Source: Stenotrophomonas rhizophila (lineage in GTDB: Bacteria; Pseudomonadota; Gammaproteobacteria; Xanthomonadales; Xanthomonadaceae). Taken from it: a stretch of 64,000 nt of DNA. The position numbers and the translations under genes were made by a program. The notes under the pieces are model-generated. The model was given only the letters and a program-made list of their open reading frames with translations, was not told the origin of the DNA and searched no databases. Position 1 is the stretch's first letter. The number at the start of each line of letters is the position of its first letter. The stretch is from NCBI RefSeq assembly GCF_003651185.1, contig NZ_RCDC01000004.1, positions 2,032,659 through 2,096,658 of the forward strand. The letters are read 5' to 3'. Positions 58,511-64,000 of the stretch are shown here, piece by piece.

Positions 58511-58593
58511 GCACTGCGGTTGATCCTAAGTGCCTGATTCGATGGTGGGCCCAGAAGGATTCGAACCTTCAACCAAAGGATTATGAGTCCTCT
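58511..58593. other. attR, within tRNA-Ile2 and its 3' flank
   Basis: 83 bp matching attL at 75 positions. It includes the tRNA 3' part (58543-58593) and about 32 bp downstream of it. The 5' half of the tRNA to the right (58594-58618) completes the gene. Confidence 0.9.
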
Positions 58594-58618
58594 GCTCTAA
58601 CCGTTGAGCTATAGGCCC
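58543..58618 (-). tRNA. tRNA-Ile2 (anticodon CAT)
   Basis: 76 nt on the minus strand, starting GGGCCTATAGCTC and ending with encoded CCA. The acceptor stem (GGGCC/GGCCC), D arm, anticodon arm AGGA-CTCATAA-TCCT and T arm GAAGG-TTCGAAT-CCTTC all fold. The anticodon CAT at 58585-58583 with the ACTCATAATC loop context and purine pattern fits tRNA-Ile2, whose C34 is converted to lysidine, rather than tRNA-Met. It is the integration site of the prophage. Confidence 0.88.
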
Positions 58619-58675
58619 TTGCGGCCGCACAGTGTAGTGGAGGCCCGCAGGCGCTTTCCACTGCAGGGTGTCACA

Positions 58676-60076
58676 TCAGCCGAAACGCCGCCCCATCGCC
58701 TGCACCCGACGCGCATTCTCCGCCGCCAGCTCACGCAGCCCGCCCGAGCGCAGCAGCGCCGAACCCGCCACGCGCTGCCAGTAGTCCACCGCCAGCGGCG
58801 CTGCCCAGTGCAGGTGCGCGAGCTGGCCGCTGCGCTCCGGCGCGATGGAGGCGAGCGGCGTAGCCGCACGCAGCACCCCTGTGCGCGAGGGTGCCAGTGA
58901 CATCGGCAACATGTCATACGCGGGCGCCAACGGCAGCGGGCCGCGATCGACCAGGTGGAAACCCAGATTGCCCTGATGCATGTCGCTGTTGCCGATCAGC
59001 CGGCCGAACGCGTGCAGCCTTCCCATCGCGGCCTGCGTGTCGCGATCGACCCAGCCCTGCGTCAGCAGCGCGGCGGCGGCGGTCCCCCAGTCCACGGTCA
59101 CGTCACCGACGAAGGCCGAGGACAGCGCCAGCAGCGAGACGAAGCCGCGCCGGCCCAGCACGTCGACGGTGCGGTCGAAGCGCTGCACCTCCAGGAACGT
59201 ATGCGTGTCGGTCTGGAGTATCTCGGACACCGCTGCGGGCACGCCCCCGTCGCGCAGGCACTGCAGGGCGAGGTGCTCGCAGACCAGCAGGTCTGCCCAG
59301 CGTTCGGCGGCCTCGCCTGCGGTGGGCTGCGCGAACTTCACCAGCGCCGCATAGCGCCCTCCCTCATGCTCCACCGTGGCAGTGAACTTCGGTTGCTCGC
59401 CACCCGGCGACGATCCGACGTCTTCGCCTTCCAGTGCCGCTGCGGCGCGCTCGGGATAACGACGTGCGCGCTGCCCCGCCAGGACGTGATCGCCAGGCGC
59501 ATCAAGCGCGCGCAACGCCATCTGCACGGCATCGCCGCCCAGCAGGAGGTCACCGATCTCGGTGCCGCCTGCACGTACCAGCGCCTGGAGGGTGTCACCC
59601 AATTGCCATCGATTGAGGTCGTCGGGGACGCCCAGGTCACGCCCGCGACGATGCGCGAACGTACGCCCGAGAAAACCCTGTGGCCGCAGGTCGTCCAGGT
59701 ACCACGGCAGCCCCGGGAAGTGGCCATCGACGGTCTCGTCTGGCGAACGGGTCAGATTGGGGCGTGCGGCGGTGGTCGCCACGTGGAAGGTCTCGCCCGT
59801 GAGTGCCACGACCGTGCCCAGTTCTTCAAGGGTGGCGTCCGGCCCCAGCCGGAACAGCGGCCACTCGCTGCCCGCGGCGGTCTGCTGGCGGACGGCATAG
59901 GCCGTGGCGCGGGTGCGGCCAAGTCGCACCAGGCGGTCCCCGGCCTCGGCGACAAGACGACTCAACGTTGTCCGGGTAACCCCCAGGCGATCGACGAGAT
60001 CGGCAGCTGAGACGACCTCGCCAGCAGGCAGGTTGTCGAACAGCGTCTGGAGCTGGACGGTACGGGGACGGGCCAT
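58676..60076 (-). CDS. yjjJ: YjjJ/HipA-like kinase with N-terminal HTH
   Basis: 466 residues (MARPRTVQLQTLFDNLPAGE). An N-terminal winged HTH (AADLVDRLGVTRTTLSRLVA) precedes a HipA-type kinase: SSPGGEQPKFTATVEHEGGR (substrate-loop like), ALVKFAQPT (Lys), LEVQRFDR, and the catalytic IGNSDMHQGNLGF with APAYDMLPM (Asp). E. coli YjjJ has the same fusion of HTH and HipA. It has no adjacent HipB, so its own HTH may regulate it. Two TTAAGTTACGAA repeats lie upstream. Function in persistence is not proven. Confidence 0.85.
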   Translation of the reverse strand: MARPRTVQLQTLFDNLPAGEVVSAADLVDRLGVTRTTLSRLVAEAGDRLVRLGRTRATAYAVRQQTAAGSEWPLFRLGPDATLEELGTVVALTGETFHVATTAARPNLTRSPDETVDGHFPGLPWYLDDLRPQGFLGRTFAHRRGRDLGVPDDLNRWQLGDTLQALVRAGGTEIGDLLLGGDAVQMALRALDAPGDHVLAGQRARRYPERAAAALEGEDVGSSPGGEQPKFTATVEHEGGRYAALVKFAQPTAGEAAERWADLLVCEHLALQCLRDGGVPAAVSEILQTDTHTFLEVQRFDRTVDVLGRRGFVSLLALSSAFVGDVTVDWGTAAAALLTQGWVDRDTQAAMGRLHAFGRLIGNSDMHQGNLGFHLVDRGPLPLAPAYDMLPMSLAPSRTGVLRAATPLASIAPERSGQLAHLHWAAPLAVDYWQRVAGSALLRSGGLRELAAENARRVQAMGRRFG

Positions 60077-60096
60077 GGCCTGAGTTTCGGGACGAG

Positions 60097-60218
60097 TTAA
60101 GTTACGAATCTATACGCCAATCTTCGGCGAACCGCAACCCCATTTAACTTATAAGCCATTGATTGAAATAACATCACCCCGGAGAACACCGAGAAAAAAT
60201 CCGCAATTAAGTTACGAA
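60097..60218. promoter_or_regulatory. TTAAGTTACGAA repeats upstream of yjjJ
   Basis: The 12-mer occurs at 60097-60108 and at 60207-60218, 110 bp apart, in an AT-rich region otherwise without genes. The first copy is about 20 bp from the start codon. Likely operators for the HTH domain of the kinase itself; inferred. Confidence 0.45.
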
Positions 60219-60329
60219 ACACGCAACGAAATCACCAAATCAGCCTAGCGATCCCAACCCCGCCGAACAGCCGCTCCATTCGCTGTGCCGCCGCCCAGTT
60301 CGAGTACACCACGCGGCGCCACCTGCCCC

Positions 60330-60357
60330 AAAAAAACAAACCCCGCTTGCGCGGGGT
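60330..60357 (-). terminator. Intrinsic terminator of rpoD
   Basis: Minus-strand CCCCGC-GCAA-GCGGGG stem followed by TTTG and TTTTTTT, starting about 35 nt after the rpoD stop. Confidence 0.85.
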
Positions 60358-60390
60358 CTGTCGGGTTTCAACGCGATGCGCCGGTATCGA

Positions 60391-62238
<1,848 letters not shown>

Positions 62239-62327
62239 GTAGTGCTCGCGCCACCGGCTGGGAGAGGGAATAGAACCTAGCATTATACCAGCCCGGCGCC
62301 CCGCGTTCCCGGGCGGTGGTCCCGGGG

Positions 62328-62774
62328 CTAGGGTCTGAGCAGGAAGGTCACGGGACCATCGTTGACCAGGCTGACAACCATATGGGCACCAAACTGGCCG
62401 GTTTCCACCCCCGGGGCGTGTTTTTGCCTGCAGATCTCGACCAGTCGGTTGAATCCGCGTTCAGCCTCCGCCGGCGGCGCGGCGGTACTGAAGCCCGGCC
62501 GCATCCCGCTGGATGTGTCGGCCGCCAGGGTGAATTGGCTGACCAGCAGCACTCCGCCGCCGGTATCACGCAGCGACCGGTTCATTTTTCCGGTCTCATC
62601 GGCAAAGACACGATAACCAAGCAGGCGATCGGCCATCCGGGCGATCTGGGCCTCGGTGTCACCTGGCTCCATGCCCACCAGGGCCAGCAGGCCGGGGCCG
62701 ATCTGACCGACAACGGCCTCATCGACACGGACGCTGGCTTCGCTGACGCGCTGGATCAGAACAAGCATGGACAA
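62328..62774 (-). CDS. dtd: D-aminoacyl-tRNA deacylase
   Basis: 148 residues ([20 protein letters not shown]; the ATG at 62768 is an alternative start). Catalytic motifs are [20 protein letters not shown] (SQFT) and the Gly-cisPro loop NDGPVT near the end. It hydrolyses D-amino acids and glycine mis-loaded on tRNA, in the cytoplasm. Ends about 90 bp upstream of rpoD. Confidence 0.95.
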   Translation of the reverse strand: MSMLVLIQRVSEASVRVDEAVVGQIGPGLLALVGMEPGDTEAQIARMADRLLGYRVFADETGKMNRSLRDTGGGVLLVSQFTLAADTSSGMRPGFSTAAPPAEAERGFNRLVEICRQKHAPGVETGQFGAHMVVSLVNDGPVTFLLRP

Positions 62775-62854
62775 GGCTCCGCTAGCTGAAGGCGGACTAC
62801 CTTAACGTGCCCGCGCGCCGACAGGCTGGTCGCCAGCGGCTAGACTTTGCGGTG

Positions 62855-63772
62855 ATGAAACCGCACACCACCGCCCGCCTGGCCTACCGCGCCGCTGCCC
62901 TGTTCACCCGCCTGCCCTGGCCCTGGTTGCGTGCCTTCGCCAGCGGCCTGGCCTGGCTGTGGATCCGTCTCAATGCCCGTGAGAGCCGCGTCACCCGCCG
63001 CAACCTCGAACTGGCCTACCCCGAAATGGACGAGGCCGAGCGCACCGTGCTCCACCGCGAGGTGCTGCGCTCGACCGCGCTGCAGGCCATCGAGACCCTG
63101 CGCCTGTGGACCCAGCCACGCGATCGCAATCTTGCGCGGTTGACCGAGCGCCACGGCGAGGCGCTGTACGACGCAGCCCTGGCCGCCGGCAAGGGCGTGA
63201 TCGTGGCGGCCCCGCATTACGGCAACTGGGAGCTGCTCAACCAGTGGCTGGCCTCGCGCGGGCCGATCGCGATCGTCTACAAGGCCCCGGATGAAGCAGT
63301 GGGCGATGCCTTCCTGCAGCTGGTCCGCGGCGGCGACAACGTCCAGCAGGTCCGCGCCGAAGGCCCGGCCGTGCGCCAGTTGTTCAAGGTACTCAAGGAC
63401 GGCGGTGCCACCGGCATCCTGCCCGACCAGCAGCCCAAGGCCGGCGACGGGGTGTTCGCGCCATTCTTCGGGGTGGAGGCGCTGACCATGACCCTGGTCA
63501 ACCGACTGGCCGAGCGCACCGGCGCGACCGTGCTGTACGGCTGGTGCGAGCGGATCGGCCCGGGCATGGCGTTCGCCCTGCACATCGAGGCCACCCCGCC
63601 GGCCGTGGCCGATCCGGACCCGCGCACCGCGGCCACCGCCCTCAATGCCGGCATCGAACGCATCGCCCGGCGCGATCCGGCGCAGTATCAGTGGACCTAC
63701 AAGCGCTATACGCTGCGCCCACCGCAGAGCGGCGAGGACGACCCCTATGCCACCGAGGACCATCCGCACTGA
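62855..63772 (+). CDS. lpxL: Lipid A lauroyl/acyl acyltransferase (LpxL/HtrB family)
   Basis: 305 residues from ATG 62855 (MKPHTTARLAYRAAALFTRL). The catalytic HX4E motif is H121-Y-G-N-W-E126 (APHYGNWELLNQW). An N-terminal membrane anchor is present, and DQQPKAGDGVFAPFFGVEAL fits the family. It adds a secondary acyl chain to lipid A at the inner membrane. Divergent from dtd. Confidence 0.9.
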   Translation: MKPHTTARLAYRAAALFTRLPWPWLRAFASGLAWLWIRLNARESRVTRRNLELAYPEMDEAERTVLHREVLRSTALQAIETLRLWTQPRDRNLARLTERHGEALYDAALAAGKGVIVAAPHYGNWELLNQWLASRGPIAIVYKAPDEAVGDAFLQLVRGGDNVQQVRAEGPAVRQLFKVLKDGGATGILPDQQPKAGDGVFAPFFGVEALTMTLVNRLAERTGATVLYGWCERIGPGMAFALHIEATPPAVADPDPRTAATALNAGIERIARRDPAQYQWTYKRYTLRPPQSGEDDPYATEDHPH

Positions 63773-63840
63773 CTGCGACGCAGCGTCGCGCCCTTGGTGC
63801 GATTGAATCGCCGCGATCCGTCCCCACTGTGGAAACCACG

Positions 63841-64000
63841 ATGTCCCCCACGGCCCCTGACATGTCCCCTGCTTCTTCCCTGTTCGGCGATCCGGCCGCG
63901 ATCCGCTGCGAGCGCGCGGTGGCCGAACTGCGTGCCGGCCGCCCGGTGGTGATCGACGATGGCCACGGCCAGCGCCTAGCCTTCATCGCGCTGGACAGCA
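63841..64000 (+). CDS. RibB/RibA-like protein (N-terminus only)
   Basis: From ATG 63841 the frame is open to the window end (53 codons): MSPTAPDMSPASSLFGDPAA, IRCERAVAELRAGRPVVIDD. The (V/A)xELRxGRPVV(I/L)xD start resembles the beginning of 3,4-dihydroxybutanone phosphate synthase / GTP cyclohydrolase II-type proteins (riboflavin pathway). Too short to be sure; the rest lies beyond the window. Confidence 0.5.
   Translation, partial: MSPTAPDMSPASSLFGDPAAIRCERAVAELRAGRPVVIDDGHGQRLAFIALDS

Larger units (their letters stand above)
8114..58593. mobile_element. Complete lambda-like siphoprophage integrated in tRNA-Ile2
   Basis: The element is bounded by 83-bp imperfect direct repeats carrying the 3' part of the tRNA. 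A tyrosine integrase is adjacent to the left repeat and an AlpA-type gene to the right one. Every expected module is present: integration, accessory genes, lysogeny control with operators, replication, lysis, packaging, head and tail. I saw no broken structural gene, so the prophage may be inducible. The head module has lambda A, W, B, C, D, E order; the tail module ends in a gpJ-like protein. Inducibility is inferred from completeness only. Confidence 0.93.

Noticed and set aside
58543..58618. Elongator tRNA-Met as identity of the CAT tRNA
   Set aside because: The anticodon arm and its flanks look like tRNA-Ile2 (lysidine type); a covariance-model search would decide.
58955..60010. 351-codon + strand open frame opposite yjjJ
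   Set aside because: The minus strand encodes a complete HTH-HipA protein with catalytic motifs.

Overview
The window is high-GC DNA from a gammaproteobacterium of the Xanthomonadaceae (Lysobacteraceae), most likely Stenotrophomonas- or Xanthomonas-like. The host genes (TonB-dependent receptor, rpoD-dtd-lpxL block, tRNA-Ile2) and a LexA-type operator of the form TTAGTA-N4-TACTAA point there. No database search was possible, so the genus is an inference.

Left host flank (1-8113): a SulP anion transporter cut by the window edge; a divergent AraC regulator / TonB-dependent receptor pair; a DUF5694-like secreted protein; small membrane proteins and lipoproteins; and a Sel1-like lipoprotein gene that appears frameshifted at its lipobox.

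Prophage (about 8114-58593, about 50.4 kb): a lambda-like siphovirus integrated in the 3' end of tRNA-Ile2(CAT). 83-bp imperfect direct repeats (75/83 identical) mark attL (8114-8196) and attR (58511-58593), and the intact tRNA is at the right end. Next to the integrase lies an AT-richer accessory region: an uncharacterised three-gene module (TIGR04255-like protein, HTH protein with a hydrophobic N-terminus, SHDCD-motif protein; 9854-12029), a LexA-controlled umuDC operon, a HEPN-like protein and an SRAP protein. The late genes run leftward from about 40.4 kb to 15.7 kb: regulator, HEPN-like gene, Dam-type methylase, holin, SAR endolysin, nested Rz/Rz1 spanins, terminase, portal, protease, decoration protein, capsid, tail tube, frameshifted G/GT chaperone, tape measure, tail tip and gpJ-like host-specificity protein. 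The early leftward operon (48348 to 39638) encodes a Cro-like protein, replication proteins (DUF1376, P-like), DUF1064 nuclease, KilA-N antirepressor, HD hydrolase, PD-(D/E)XK nuclease and SNF2 helicase. The CI-type repressor (48427-49128) is followed by a TM2/zinc-ribbon protein. Repeated TTTACC-N4-GGTAAA operators lie on both sides of the repressor, so it should shut off both the leftward operon and the rightward operon of small genes (49635-58465). That second operon holds a wHTH regulator, RdgC, an ASCH protein, a cytosine methylase and an AlpA-type regulator.

The repressor is of the self-cleaving S24 type and the prophage umuDC carries a LexA box, so induction and mutagenesis should both respond to DNA damage.

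Right host flank (58594-64000): tRNA-Ile2, a YjjJ/HipA-like kinase with repeats in its upstream region, rpoD with an intrinsic terminator, dtd, lpxL/htrB and the start of a RibB/RibA-like gene.

The best candidates for undescribed biology are the 9854-12029 module, the two HEPN-like genes, the ribosome-binding-site-containing nested dyad with an antisense-overlapping gene near 47.6 kb, the TM2/zinc-ribbon lysogeny gene, and an intrinsic-terminator-like element inside a late tail gene.
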